Origin: Brevundimonas naejangsanensis DSM 23858 | GTDB lineage: Bacteria > Pseudomonadota > Alphaproteobacteria > Caulobacterales > Caulobacteraceae | Direction of reading: 5' to 3' | NCBI RefSeq assembly: GCF_000421705.1 | Contig: NZ_ATXN01000002.1 | Coordinates: 186,001-250,000 of the forward strand | Length of the DNA stretch: 64,000 nt | In this document: positions 1-8,704 of the stretch, piece by piece | Layout of the letters: each line of letters opens with the position of its first letter | Position numbering within the stretch: position 1 is the first letter of the stretch | Notes under the pieces: generated by a model | The model's input: the letters and a program-made list of their open reading frames with translations, nothing else | What the model was told of the DNA's origin: nothing | Databases searched by the model: none | Made by a program: the position numbers and the translations under genes

Positions 1-133
1 CAATCTGTTCCGCCTGCTGCGGGAGGCGGATCGCATGAAGCCTTCAGGGATCGCGGTGTCGCCCATTCCGGCCAAGGGACTGGGCGAGGCGATCAATGAT
101 CGCCTGCGTCGCGCGGCGGGTTTCGTCGGCTAG
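1..133 (+). CDS. tsaC: Sua5/TsaC L-threonylcarbamoyladenylate synthase, C-terminal end only
   Basis: Only the last 43 codons are in the window, in the frame starting at base 2 and ending in TAG at 131-133. The tail reads NLFRLLREADRM, then IAVSPIPAKGLGEAINDRL. It resembles the end of Sua5-type enzymes, which make threonylcarbamoyl-AMP for the t6A modification at position 37 of ANN-decoding tRNAs. The GLGEAINDRLRRAA stretch is the most recognisable part. Its stop codon interlocks with that of the convergent patatin gene in a shared CTAG. The assignment rests on a short fragment, so it is likely but not certain. Confidence 0.7.
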   Translation, partial: NLFRLLREADRMKPSGIAVSPIPAKGLGEAINDRLRRAAGFVG

Positions 134-1155
134 AGAAAGCGCGCCTTAACATCCACGCTGGAGGCCTTGCCGACCTTAGGCAGACAGTTGTCGAGCCAGG
201 CTTCGGCCGCCGTCCGGCCGTGCTGCTTCAGCTTGTTCAGATAGGTCCACTCGGTGTCGAATTTGGAATGCAGGGACTCGCCGCCCAGCCATTCGTCCGC
301 CTCGATGACGTGGATGCGGATGCCGCGCCGACGGTCTTCTCCAGGCTTCAGCTTGCCCTCGGCGATCAGGTCCTGAACGAAGGCGACGGCGCGCAGTTCG
401 GCGACCAGCGGGGCGTTGAAGACGATCTCGTTCAGCCGGTCGTTGATCTCGCCCGCCTCGCGCGGCGCCTCGTCGCGTTGGAACGGATTGAGCGGCAGCA
501 GCAGCAGATCGTCCGGCGTGTCGGTGTAGAACAGCGGCCACAGCGCCGGATTGGCCAGATAGCCGCCGTCCCAATAGGGTTCGCCTTCGATCTCGACCGC
601 CTGAAACAGTTGCGGCAGGCAGGCTGAGGCCAGCAGCACCTCAGGCGCCATTTCATCGGACTTGAAGATGCGCGAGCGGCCCGCGCGCACCGCTGTCGTC
701 GACACGAACATCTGGATGGAGGAGGCGCGCAGGGCCTCGAAGTCCACCGCCGTCTCCAGCACCCGGCGTAGCGGGTTCAGGTTGAAGGGGTTGAAGGAGT
801 AGGGGCTCATCGACAGGGCCAGCGTCTGTCCCGCCTGCCACATCGGCGTGCCCTTCAGCCAGTCGGGCGTCAGGGCCTTGGACCAGACAGAGCTGTCGCC
901 GAAGACGTTGCGGCCGCCGGACTGGTTCACCTCACGCCACAGCAGGTCCAGCGCCTCACGTCCGCCCTCGGCGCCGCCGCGTTCCAGTCCGGTGATCAGG
1001 GCGGCGGCGTTCATCGCCCCTGCCGAGGCCGCGGTGACGGCGCGCACGTCCAGCGCATCGGCCTCAAGCAGCCGGTCCAGCACGCCCCATTGAAAGGCGC
1101 CGTGAGCGCCGCCGCCCTGCAGGGCCAGACAGACGGGTTTGCGCTTGGTCGCCAT
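130..1155 (-). CDS. Patatin-like phospholipase
   Basis: This is a 341-residue patatin-family acyl hydrolase, probably cytoplasmic since no signal peptide is seen. The N-terminus carries the glycine-rich oxyanion-hole loop GGGAHGAFQWG (about residues 14-24). The nucleophile elbow is AASAG with Ser44, where the family normally has GxSxG, so the first Gly is Ala. The catalytic Asp is in DGG at about residue 196. I chose ATG at 1155 because GGAGAG lies just upstream; a TTG at 1158 is also open. The next gene upstream on the same strand is a 3-hydroxybutyrate dehydrogenase, 39 bases away. This suggests a lipid or PHB-related role, which is inference. Confidence 0.88.
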   Translation of the reverse strand: MATKRKPVCLALQGGGAHGAFQWGVLDRLLEADALDVRAVTAASAGAMNAAALITGLERGGAEGGREALDLLWREVNQSGGRNVFGDSSVWSKALTPDWLKGTPMWQAGQTLALSMSPYSFNPFNLNPLRRVLETAVDFEALRASSIQMFVSTTAVRAGRSRIFKSDEMAPEVLLASACLPQLFQAVEIEGEPYWDGGYLANPALWPLFYTDTPDDLLLLPLNPFQRDEAPREAGEINDRLNEIVFNAPLVAELRAVAFVQDLIAEGKLKPGEDRRRGIRIHVIEADEWLGGESLHSKFDTEWTYLNKLKQHGRTAAEAWLDNCLPKVGKASSVDVKARFL

Positions 1156-1194
1156 CAAACTCTCCGCCTTGCGGCCCTTGTGGCCGAACGAAAC

Positions 1195-1992
1195 CTATTG
1201 GGCCGTCCAGCCGCCGTCGACGGAGAAGTGGGCGCCGTTGGCCGAAGCGCCGAGGTCCGACGCCAGATAGAGGAAGATTCCGGCCAGTTCGTCGGTCGTG
1301 ACGAACCGCTTGGTCGGCTGCGAGCCCAGGATGACGTTCTTCATCACGTCTTCTTCGCTCATGTTGCGGGTGCGGGCCTGATCCTGGATCTGCTTGGCGA
1401 CGATCGGCGTCTCGACGAAGCCGGGGCAGATGGCGTTGCAGGTGATGTTGTCCCGCGCCAGCTCCAGCGCCACTGTCTTGGTGAAGCCGATCACGCCGTG
1501 CTTGGCGGCGACATAGGCGGACTTGAACGGGCTGGCTACCAGGCCGTGAGCCGAGGCGACGTTGATGATCCGGCCGCGGCCCTGCGCCTTCATGATCGGG
1601 ATCGCCGCCTTGGTGGCGTAGAAGGCCGAGGACAGGTTGATGGCGATGATCTTCTCCCATGCATCGGCGGGGAAGTTCTCCACGGCCTCGACGTGCTGGA
1701 TGCCGGCGTTGTTGACCAGGATGTCGAGGCTGCCCAGTTCGCGATGGGCCGTGGCGATCATGTCCTCGATCTGATCCGGCTGGGTCATGTCCGCGGGGTG
1801 ATAGAGGACGCGCACGCCGGTCTCGGCGGCCAGATCGGCGCGGGTCTTCTCAATGGCGTCGGCGTCGCCCAGGCCGTTCAGCATCACGTCGCCGCCGCAC
1901 TGGGCGACAGCCCGCGCAAACGCCAGCCCGATGCCCGAGGTCGAGCCGGTGACGACCGCGACGCGGCCTTTGAGATCGTTCATCGCGAACAT
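1195..1992 (-). CDS. bdhA: 3-hydroxybutyrate dehydrogenase (SDR family)
   Basis: This is a classical short-chain dehydrogenase of about 260 residues. The N-terminus has the NAD-binding GSTSGIG loop, then NNAG and a VASAHG serine segment. The catalytic YVAAK pair follows, and the ICPGFVETP and VDGGWTAQ segments close the fold. The arrangement and the C-terminus fit D-3-hydroxybutyrate dehydrogenase, which interconverts 3-hydroxybutyrate and acetoacetate in PHB/ketone-body metabolism. Starts at ATG 1992 and ATG 1983 (MNDLKG) are both reasonable; neither has a strong ribosome-binding site, and a TTG at 2025 is less likely. It probably shares a transcript with the downstream patatin. Another SDR specificity cannot be excluded from sequence alone. 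Confidence 0.85.
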   Translation of the reverse strand: MFAMNDLKGRVAVVTGSTSGIGLAFARAVAQCGGDVMLNGLGDADAIEKTRADLAAETGVRVLYHPADMTQPDQIEDMIATAHRELGSLDILVNNAGIQHVEAVENFPADAWEKIIAINLSSAFYATKAAIPIMKAQGRGRIINVASAHGLVASPFKSAYVAAKHGVIGFTKTVALELARDNITCNAICPGFVETPIVAKQIQDQARTRNMSEEDVMKNVILGSQPTKRFVTTDELAGIFLYLASDLGASANGAHFSVDGGWTAQ

Positions 1993-2057
1993 GACAGAAG
2001 GAACCCGTGGAAGATGATGCTGCAACGCAACCTAACCGCAGTCGTTCAATCTGGCGA

Positions 2058-2831
2058 TCAGGAATTTCCTTCCCTGATGAATATCCAGTCCGTGTCCGTC
2101 GATAGAGTCTTGTCGAAGCGATAGCCGTCGCGGTCGAAGGCTTTCAGGTCCTCGACCTTCTCGAGCCGGTTCTCGATGGCGAAGCGGGCCATGCCGCCGC
2201 GCGCCTTCTTAGCGTAGAAGGAGATGATGCGGGCCTCGCCGTCCTTCTTCTCCTTGAAGTGGGGCGTCACGACCGGAAGCTTCAGCGCCCGCGCATCGAC
2301 TGCGCCGAAATATTCGTGACTGGCCAGGTTCACCAGCGTCTGCTCGGGCAGTTTTCCGGCGTCTTCGTTGAGGCGCAGAGAAATCCGCTCGCCCCAGAAA
2401 TCATAGAGGGTGGCGCCGCGCTTGGTCTTCAGCCGTACGCCCATCTCCAGCCGATAGGGCTGGATCGCGTCCAGCGGCCGCAACAGGCCATAGAACCCCG
2501 ACAGGATGCGCAGATGATCCTGCGCCCAGTTCAGATCCTCGACCGACAATGTGCGGGCCGACAGCCCGTCATAGACATCGCCCGCAAAGGCGAAAACGGC
2601 CTGAAGCGCGCCCTCGGACGTCTCATTGTCGAAGGTCTGAAAGCGTTGATAGTTCAACTCGGCCAGGGCATCGGAAATGGACATCAGGCGGCGCAGGTCC
2701 GCGCGGCTGAGTTCGCGCGTCACCTTGGCCAGTTCGGCCGTCTCATCGGCGCATCGCCTTGGCGTCACGGGGGCGTCGATGGCGGGCGGGTTGAAGTCCA
2801 GCTTTTTGGCTGGGGACAGGACGATCAGCAA
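2058..2831 (-). CDS. yaaA: Peroxide stress protein YaaA (DUF328/UPF0246)
   Basis: YaaA-family proteins lower intracellular iron damage during peroxide stress in E. coli. This one begins LIVLSPAKKLDF, the conserved family N-terminus, and carries the LSGFYGLLRPLD and MGVRLKT motifs. Homologues start exactly at this segment, so I set the start at TTG 2831. GGAG sits nine bases upstream. The open frame continues to an upstream ATG at 2870, which would add 13 unconserved residues. The protein is then 257 residues, the usual family length. It lies between bdhA and a FAD-dependent dehydrogenase on the same strand, with no overlap. Confidence 0.9.
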   Translation of the reverse strand: MLIVLSPAKKLDFNPPAIDAPVTPRRCADETAELAKVTRELSRADLRRLMSISDALAELNYQRFQTFDNETSEGALQAVFAFAGDVYDGLSARTLSVEDLNWAQDHLRILSGFYGLLRPLDAIQPYRLEMGVRLKTKRGATLYDFWGERISLRLNEDAGKLPEQTLVNLASHEYFGAVDARALKLPVVTPHFKEKKDGEARIISFYAKKARGGMARFAIENRLEKVEDLKAFDRDGYRFDKTLSTDTDWIFIREGNS

Positions 2832-2926
2832 GACGATCGACTCCGTATGCGTCTCAAGAGCGGGCCTCATAGGCCGCTTCCATGAGGTTTTGAACCGCCT
2901 GAAACGTCACATACGGTCGCAACTCA

Positions 2927-4330
2927 TCAGAAGAGGACCGCCGGATTCATGATCCGCTGGGGGTCGATGGCTTGCCGGATCGCCTGCATGGTCGCGATTT
3001 CGAGCGGCGATTTGTAACGTCGCGCCTCGTCGGTTTTCAGCCGCCCCAGGCCGTGTTCAGCCGAAATGGAGCCGTCGTAACGGGCCACGACATCGTGCAC
3101 GACCTGCGATCCCTCCATCCAGCGGGCGATGAAGGCGGCGACGTCCTCGCCCACGCCGGGGATCACGTCATAGTGAAGATTGCCGTCGCCGACGTGGCCG
3201 AAGACCGACACGCGGCAACCCGCATGGAACTGCTCGACCGCCGCCGTGGCCTCGTCGATGAAATCCGCGATTCGGGAGACGGGAACCGAGACGTCGTGTT
3301 TCCAGCCGCCGCCTTCGGGCTTGAGGGCGGCCGAATGCTCTTCGCGCAGACGCCAGAACTCGGCTTTCTGAGCGTCGTTCTGGGCGATGGCGGCGTCGAC
3401 GATCAGCCCTTCTTCGAAGGCGGCGGTCAGCAGGCGCTCCATCGCAGCCTCGGCGCCGTTCGGTTCGCCTGAGGCCAGTTCGATCAGCACATACCAGGGC
3501 GGCGTCGATTCCAGCGGTTCGCGCGTGTCGGGAATGTTCTTGAGCACCAGGCTCATGCCCAGCCGCTTCATCAGCTCGAAGGCCTCGACGCCGCCGCCGG
3601 TCTCGGCCTTGGCGCGGGCCAGCAGTTCGACGGCGTCGTGGTGGCTCTCCAGCCCGACGATGGCCGTGGCGCGGCTGCGCATGATGGGGAACAGCTTCAG
3701 CGTGGCCGCCGTGATGACGCCCAGCGTGCCCTCGGCGCCGATGAACATCTGCTTCAGGTCATAGCCGGTGTTGTCCTTGCGCAGGCGCTTCAGGCCGTTG
3801 AACACCTGACCGTCGGGCATGACGGCCTCGATGCCGAGCACCAGATCGCGCATCATGCCGTAGCGCAGGACCGCCGTGCCGCCCGCATTGGTCGAGATCA
3901 CGCCGCCGATGGTGGCCGAACCCTCGGCCGCGAGGCTGAGGGGGAAGAAGCGGTCCTTCTCCTTGGCCAGTTCCTGCGCCTCCAGCAGGGTCACGCCCGC
4001 CTCGAGCGTCATGGCGTCGTCCAGCGGGGTCACGTCGCGCACCGTCCGCAGCTTGCGCGTGGACAGCAGCACCTCGCCATAGGGAATCTGACCGCCGACC
4101 AGTCCGGTGCCGCCGCCCTGGGTCACAATGGCGGTGCCATGACGGGCGCAGATCTCGACGGCGCGGGCGACGTCCTCGGTCGTGCGCGGCTGCAGCAGCA
4201 GCGGCGTCTCGCCGGTCCAGCGGCCGCGCCATTCGGTCAGCCACGGCGCCATCTCGGCGGCGTCCTGCGTCCAGGCGCCGGGCAGGGCGGCCTTGAGTTC
4301 AGCGAGGGATTCTGGCGTGGGGAGGGTCAT
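2927..4330 (-). CDS. FAD-binding D-2-hydroxyacid dehydrogenase (D-2-hydroxyglutarate/D-lactate type)
   Basis: This 467-residue flavoprotein has an N-terminal PCMH-type FAD domain followed by a FAD-oxidase C domain. The N-terminal half shows QGGGTGLVGGQ and EGSATIGGVISTNAGGTAVLRYG. The C-terminal half has FGHVGDGNLHYD and the EHGLGRLK motif, both typical of D-lactate and D-2-hydroxyglutarate dehydrogenases. These enzymes oxidise D-2-hydroxyacids and pass electrons to a carrier or quinone. I chose ATG 4330, with AAGG five bases upstream; an in-frame TTG at 4393 would add an unlikely tail. The substrate cannot be decided from sequence. The gene is divergent from the Nudix gene. Confidence 0.87.
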   Translation of the reverse strand: MTLPTPESLAELKAALPGAWTQDAAEMAPWLTEWRGRWTGETPLLLQPRTTEDVARAVEICARHGTAIVTQGGGTGLVGGQIPYGEVLLSTRKLRTVRDVTPLDDAMTLEAGVTLLEAQELAKEKDRFFPLSLAAEGSATIGGVISTNAGGTAVLRYGMMRDLVLGIEAVMPDGQVFNGLKRLRKDNTGYDLKQMFIGAEGTLGVITAATLKLFPIMRSRATAIVGLESHHDAVELLARAKAETGGGVEAFELMKRLGMSLVLKNIPDTREPLESTPPWYVLIELASGEPNGAEAAMERLLTAAFEEGLIVDAAIAQNDAQKAEFWRLREEHSAALKPEGGGWKHDVSVPVSRIADFIDEATAAVEQFHAGCRVSVFGHVGDGNLHYDVIPGVGEDVAAFIARWMEGSQVVHDVVARYDGSISAEHGLGRLKTDEARRYKSPLEIATMQAIRQAIDPQRIMNPAVLF

Positions 4331-4407
4331 ATCGGCCTTGTGGCAAAAGGCGCGACGTGGTGGAAGCGCAAAACCATGCCTTCTGGCGGTCAATTTGGGG
4401 GCAAAAC

Positions 4408-4860
4408 ATGATTCCGACGCCGGCTGTGGGCGTGGTGTGCCTGAAAGGCGACGAAGTCCTGCTGATCCGGCGCGGCACGCCGCCGCGCGTGGGCGAGTGG
4501 AGCCTGCCGGGCGGACGGCTGGAGCCGGGCGAGCGCCTGGCAGACGCCGCCCTGCGCGAACTGCATGAGGAAACCGGCGTCGACGCCGAGCTGATCGGTC
4601 TGGTCGACGTGGTGGACGGCCTGTTTCCAGAGGCAGGGCGTCATTATGTCCTGATCGACTACGCCGCGCGCTGGATCGCGGGCGAGCCCGTGGCGGCCGA
4701 TGACGCGGCTGAAGCGGCCTTTTTCCCGTTCGAGGCCGCGCTGGCCAAGGTGGATTGGGACGAAACGCGGCGGATCATTCGCATGGCGCGCCGGATGGCT
4801 GACGGTGATGTCATGTTGAGGGAACCGGATTCGATGGCGCAGCAGGCGTCTGGCGGATAA
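4408..4860 (+). CDS. Nudix hydrolase
   Basis: This is a 150-residue single-domain Nudix protein. The complete Nudix box, Gx5Ex7REUxEExGU, runs from GGRLEPGE to RELHEETGV, so the metal-binding glutamates are intact. It starts PTPAVGVVCLKGDEVLLIRRG, which resembles ADP-ribose pyrophosphatase and MutT-like members. Starting at ATG 4408 places a run of G residues at ribosome-binding distance; the frame is open further upstream without a good signal. The actual nucleoside-diphosphate substrate is unknown. It is followed 25 bases later by the stomatin gene, with a separate strong ribosome-binding site. Confidence 0.88.
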   Translation: MIPTPAVGVVCLKGDEVLLIRRGTPPRVGEWSLPGGRLEPGERLADAALRELHEETGVDAELIGLVDVVDGLFPEAGRHYVLIDYAARWIAGEPVAADDAAEAAFFPFEAALAKVDWDETRRIIRMARRMADGDVMLREPDSMAQQASGG

Positions 4861-4885
4861 GCTGGTCTCCACATCGGAGGGCCTA

Positions 4886-5923
4886 ATGAATTTTTCGCTG
4901 ATTTTCTTCGTGATGTTCGCGATCTTCGCGCTCATCTTCCTGTTCAGCGTGATCAAGATCGTGCCCCAGGGCCGTGAGTTCACGGTGGAGCGGTTCGGCA
5001 AGTACACGAAGACCCTGACGCCGGGCATCCACATCCTGACCCCGTTCGTAGAACGCATCGGCCGCCGCATGAACATGATGGAGCAGGTGCTGGACGTCCC
5101 GACGCAGGAGGTCATCACCAAGGACAACGCCATGGTGAAGGTCGACGCCATCGTCTTCATTCAGGTCATGGACGCTTCGGCCGCCGCCTATCGCGTCGAG
5201 AATCTGCCATACGCCATCACCCAGTTGTGCTCGACCAATCTGCGGACCGTGGTCGGCTCCATGGATCTGGACGAAGTCCTGTTCCAGCGCGACAACATCA
5301 ATTCACGCCTGCTGACCGTCATCGATGCGGCGACCGAGCCGTGGGGCGTCAAGGTCAATCGGATCGAGATCAAGGATCTGACCCCGCCCGTCGACATCAC
5401 CAACGCCATGGCCCGCCAGATGAAGGCGGAGCGAGAGCGCCGCGCCATCATCACCGAGGCGGAAGGCGAAAAGCAGGCCGCCATCGCCCGCGCCGAGGGC
5501 GCCAAACAGTCCGCCATCCTGCAGTCGGAGGGCCGCAAGGAAGCTGCGTTCCGCGATGCTGAAGCCCGTGAACGTGAGGCGGAAGCAGAGGCCAAGGCGA
5601 CGGCCATGGTGTCGGAAGCCATCGCGCGCGGCGACGTCAACGCCATCAACTACTTCGTGGCCCAGAAATATGTCGAGGCGTTCGGTGAATTGGCCCGCAA
5701 CCCGACGGCCAAGACGGTCATCGTACCCGCCGAAATGGGCGGCCTGGTAGGCACCATCGCGGGCCTGGGCGAACTGGTAGGCTTGGCCAAGGAACAGCAA
5801 CAGAGTCGGTCGGACATCCGTCGCGAACCGTCTCGCGCCGCGGCGGCTTCCTCGGCTTCGACGCCCCCCAGCCGCACTGTTTCGCCGCGTCGATCCGGCG
5901 GCGCCGTGCCGACGACGGAGTAG
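4886..5923 (+). CDS. qmcA: SPFH/band 7 (stomatin-like, QmcA family) membrane protein
   Basis: This is a 345-residue SPFH-domain protein anchored by one N-terminal membrane helix (about residues 4-24). The band-7 domain begins IVPQGREFTVERFGKY and includes QVLDVPTQEVITKDN. It is followed by a long Glu/Ala/Arg-rich coiled coil (about residues 175-245), as in QmcA/HflK-like proteins that form membrane microdomain rings. The tail from about residue 305 is Ser/Arg/Pro-rich and low complexity. GGAGG sits just before ATG 4886. The next gene, three bases downstream, is an NfeD-like protein. SPFH-NfeD is a well-known conserved pair. Confidence 0.92.
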   Translation: MNFSLIFFVMFAIFALIFLFSVIKIVPQGREFTVERFGKYTKTLTPGIHILTPFVERIGRRMNMMEQVLDVPTQEVITKDNAMVKVDAIVFIQVMDASAAAYRVENLPYAITQLCSTNLRTVVGSMDLDEVLFQRDNINSRLLTVIDAATEPWGVKVNRIEIKDLTPPVDITNAMARQMKAERERRAIITEAEGEKQAAIARAEGAKQSAILQSEGRKEAAFRDAEAREREAEAEAKATAMVSEAIARGDVNAINYFVAQKYVEAFGELARNPTAKTVIVPAEMGGLVGTIAGLGELVGLAKEQQQSRSDIRREPSRAAAASSASTPPSRTVSPRRSGGAVPTTE

Positions 5924-5926
5924 GTC

Positions 5927-6385
5927 ATGGACTGGATCGTTTCGCTTCATGCGTCGCAGCCGTTCTGGCTATGGCTGGCGATCGGGGTCGTCCTGCTGGG
6001 GATCGAGGCGACGGCCTCGACCGAGTGGCTGTTGTGGCCGGCGGTCTCGGCGGGGCTGACCGCCTTGCTGACCGCCCTGGCGCCTCAGTTGGGACTCCCG
6101 ATCGAAATCGGCGTCTTTGCGGCGTTGACGGTCGCATCGACGGTGATGTCGCGCCGCTTGATCAAGCGCGTGAATCCCAAGGATCAGCCGGACATCAACG
6201 ACCGCAACGTGCGTCTGATCGGCGAGCGCGCTCGGGTCGTCGAAGCCTTTGTCGATGGACGCGGGCGCGTATTCGTGTCGGGGTCGGAATGGCCGGCTGA
6301 GATCGAGGGCGCCGCGCCTCTGGCAGGCGAGAGCGTCATCGTCGAATCGGTGTCCGGTCCGCGTTTGAAGGTGCGGACGGCCTAA
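5927..6385 (+). CDS. NfeD-like membrane protein
   Basis: This 152-residue protein has two or three hydrophobic helices in its N-terminal half and an OB-fold-like soluble C-terminus (about residues 85-150, ending GPRLKVRT). That is the short NfeD1b layout without the protease domain. NfeD proteins are encoded beside stomatins and are thought to modulate their membrane assemblies. It starts three bases after the stomatin stop, so the two are almost certainly one operon. Its TAA stop overlaps the TAG stop of convergent rnhA in the tetranucleotide CTAA. Confidence 0.88.
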   Translation: MDWIVSLHASQPFWLWLAIGVVLLGIEATASTEWLLWPAVSAGLTALLTALAPQLGLPIEIGVFAALTVASTVMSRRLIKRVNPKDQPDINDRNVRLIGERARVVEAFVDGRGRVFVSGSEWPAEIEGAAPLAGESVIVESVSGPRLKVRTA

Positions 6386-6834
6386 CGCCCCCGCAACTCG
6401 TCTACGCCGCGATTGGCCAGTCCGTCGGCCCGCTCATTCAGGGCGTGGCCGGCGTGGCCCTTGACCCAGTGCCATTTGACCTCGTGGCGGTTGCGGGCCT
6501 CGTCCAGGCGCCGCCACAGGTCTTCATTCTTGACCGGCTTCTTATCGGCGGTCTTCCAGCCCCGAGCCTTCCAGCCGCGAATCCATTCGGTCACGCCCTG
6601 CATGACGTATTTGCTGTCCGTGTGCAGATCGACGCGGCAGGGGCGCTTCAGCGCCTCCAGCGCCATGATGGCCGCCATCAACTCCATGCGGTTGTTGGTG
6701 GTCAGGGCCTCGCCGCCCCAGAGTTCCTTTTCATGGCCGCCGCCGGTTTGCAGAATGGCGCCCCAGCCGCCGGGGCCGGGGTTGCCCTTGCAGGCGCCGT
6801 CGGTGTGGATGATGACGTGATCGTTAGGATTCAT
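6382..6834 (-). CDS. rnhA: Ribonuclease HI
   Basis: RNase HI degrades the RNA strand of RNA:DNA hybrids. The 150-residue protein matches the usual length. It shows all carboxylate catalytic residues: Asp12 in [11 protein letters not shown], Glu51 in NNRMEL, Asp73 in HTDSKY and Asp137 in NERADGLAN. The basic handle region around [20 protein letters not shown] is also present. The ATG at 6834 gives the canonical N-terminus; a longer in-frame extension up to 7134 lies antisense to tatA and is not credible. It is divergent from tatA. Confidence 0.96.
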   Translation of the reverse strand: MNPNDHVIIHTDGACKGNPGPGGWGAILQTGGGHEKELWGGEALTTNNRMELMAAIMALEALKRPCRVDLHTDSKYVMQGVTEWIRGWKARGWKTADKKPVKNEDLWRRLDEARNRHEVKWHWVKGHAGHALNERADGLANRGVDELRGR

Positions 6835-6949
6835 GGTCGCGATGCCTACAGCCTCCCTTGGCGCATCGCCATCACTCAGCCTATATGACGCACAACAATC
6901 AGTCGGTGGGGCGCGTGTGGGCGCGGCCGCCCCTTGAGGAGGTATCGCC

Positions 6950-7165
6950 ATGGGCTCCATGAGCATCTGGCACTGGGCCATTGTCGTCGTTGTCGTGCTG
7001 GTCCTGTTCGGCGGACGCGGCAAGCTGTCCGGCATCATGGGCGACGCGGCCAAGGGCATCCGGGCCTTCAAGGACGGCCTGAAGGACGACACGGACGCCA
7101 AGGGCAAGGACGCCCCGGGCGCCTTGCCGCGCACCGAGGCCGAAAAAGAAGAACTGAACCGCTGA
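6950..7165 (+). CDS. tatA: Sec-independent protein translocase subunit TatA
   Basis: This is a 71-residue TatA protein. It has a short N-terminal membrane helix (about residues 6-20) followed by the [13 protein letters not shown] hinge and an amphipathic helix, then a charged tail. TatA oligomers form the pore-like element of the twin-arginine pathway that exports folded proteins. AGGAGG lies seven bases upstream of ATG 6950. It heads a tight tatA-tatB-tatC cluster. The hinge carries GGRG rather than the more common GRGK spacing, which is a minor variation. Confidence 0.95.
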   Translation: MGSMSIWHWAIVVVVVLVLFGGRGKLSGIMGDAAKGIRAFKDGLKDDTDAKGKDAPGALPRTEAEKEELNR

Positions 7166-7188
7166 TTTTCGCCGAAAGACGCTGAACC

Positions 7189-7767
7189 ATGGGTGGTCTT
7201 GGCCCCGGAATCGGCGGGTTCGAAATCCTTGTCATCGGTCTGGTGGCCCTGCTTGTCGTGGGGCCAAAGGACCTGCCTGTGCTGATGCGCAAGGTCGGCC
7301 AGTTCGTCGGCAAGGCGCGGGGTATGGCCAATGAGTTCCGCGCCAGCTTCGATGAAATGGCGCGTCAGTCCGAACTTGACGACCTGCGCAAGGAGGTCGA
7401 GGCGCTTCGGTCGGGGCAGGGCATGTACGCCCTCGGCGCCGATGCGGACGAGGCCTTCAAGGACATCCGCAAGGAGCTTGAAGCGCCGCTTGAGACCTCG
7501 GCGGCCGCTGAAACTTTCATGCAGGAAGAGGCTCAGATTGAAGCCACGGGCGTCGACGAATGGCCTGATAGCGCCACGCCGGTCGCGGCTTCCCAGACTG
7601 TAGCCAAGGCACCAGCGAAGCCCAGAGCGAAGAAGGCCGCCTCTGCCGGGGCCGCGCCCAAGGCCAAGGCTCGCAAGCCGGCGCCGAAATCTGGCGCCCC
7701 GTCGCCATCGCTGAAACCGCCTGCCTCGCGCCCCAAGGTCAAGCGTACCAAGAAGGTCGATCTATGA
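7189..7767 (+). CDS. tatB: Sec-independent protein translocase subunit TatB
   Basis: TatB works with TatC to bind twin-arginine signal peptides. The 192-residue protein begins with [20 protein letters not shown], the TatB membrane helix and Gly-Pro hinge. It is followed by a long amphipathic helix (about residues 30-75) and a Pro/Ala/Lys-rich tail (from about residue 140) that is likely disordered. It lies 23 bases after tatA and overlaps the tatC start by four bases. Confidence 0.95.
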   Translation: MGGLGPGIGGFEILVIGLVALLVVGPKDLPVLMRKVGQFVGKARGMANEFRASFDEMARQSELDDLRKEVEALRSGQGMYALGADADEAFKDIRKELEAPLETSAAAETFMQEEAQIEATGVDEWPDSATPVAASQTVAKAPAKPRAKKAASAGAAPKAKARKPAPKSGAPSPSLKPPASRPKVKRTKKVDL

Positions 7768-8651
7768 GCCGCGCCGAACACGACGAAGCTGATATCGAGG
7801 CTTCGCGCGCGCCTCTGATGGATCACCTGATCGAGCTGCGGTCGCGGCTGATGATCTGCGTGGTCGCTTTCATCATCGCCTTCATCGGCTGTTTCGCTTT
7901 TTCAGAGACGCTCTATCTGTTCCTGGTGAAACCCTATGTGGTCTCGGCCGCCTTCCACCAGACGGTGGGCGCGCATGGCCATGTGTCGCCGTTCAACCTG
8001 ATTCTTGGTACGGCTGGATTGATCCCGGTGCCCGAGGTTGATCAGCACAGCGTGCGGCTGATCTATACGGCGCCGCTGGAAATCCTGTTCACCAAGATGA
8101 AGCTGGCGGGCCTGGGCGCGGTCATCGTCGCCTTCCCGATCCTAGCTTGGCAACTGTACCGCTTCGTCGCGCCGGGCCTGTACCGCAATGAGAAGGGCGC
8201 CTTCCTGCCGTTCCTGATCGCGGCTCCGGTGCTGTTCCTGCTGGGTGCGGCGCTGGTCTATTATGTCATGCTGCCCTTCGTGATGTGGTTCTCGCTGAGT
8301 CAGCAGATCATCGGGGAGAATGTGGCGGCGGAACTGCTGCCCAAGGTGTCAGATTACCTCAATCTCGTGACGGCGCTGATCCTCGCCTTCGGCCTGTGCT
8401 TCCAGTTGCCGGTCGTGATGACCCTGCTGGGCCTTGCGGGCCTGATCAACAGCCAGATGATGGCCAAGGGCCGTCGCTACGCCATCGTCGCCGTGGTCGT
8501 GGTCGCCGCCGTGGTGACGCCGCCCGATCCGATCAGCCAACTGATGCTGGCCGTGCCGATGGTCCTGCTCTACGAGGTGTCCATCTGGTGCGTCCGGATC
8601 ATCGAGCTGCGCCGCAAGAAGGCCGATCAGGCCGAGGGACTGGTGGCCTGA
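7764..8651 (+). CDS. tatC: Sec-independent protein translocase subunit TatC
   Basis: TatC is the polytopic receptor of the twin-arginine translocase. The 295-residue protein has six predicted membrane helices. The N-terminal MDHLIELRSRL motif is the signal-peptide binding region, and the family segment FxFxVVMTLLGLAGLI appears before the last helices. An insertion after the first helix (HGHVSPFNLILGTAG, about residues 75-90) lengthens the first periplasmic loop, as seen in other alphaproteobacteria. The start overlaps tatB in ATGA. Confidence 0.96.
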   Translation: MSRAEHDEADIEASRAPLMDHLIELRSRLMICVVAFIIAFIGCFAFSETLYLFLVKPYVVSAAFHQTVGAHGHVSPFNLILGTAGLIPVPEVDQHSVRLIYTAPLEILFTKMKLAGLGAVIVAFPILAWQLYRFVAPGLYRNEKGAFLPFLIAAPVLFLLGAALVYYVMLPFVMWFSLSQQIIGENVAAELLPKVSDYLNLVTALILAFGLCFQLPVVMTLLGLAGLINSQMMAKGRRYAIVAVVVVAAVVTPPDPISQLMLAVPMVLLYEVSIWCVRIIELRRKKADQAEGLVA

Positions 8652-8704
8652 TCCGTGGGGCGGTGAGGCGATTCAGACGCTGACAAGCATCTTGAGGTCG
8701 CTTC

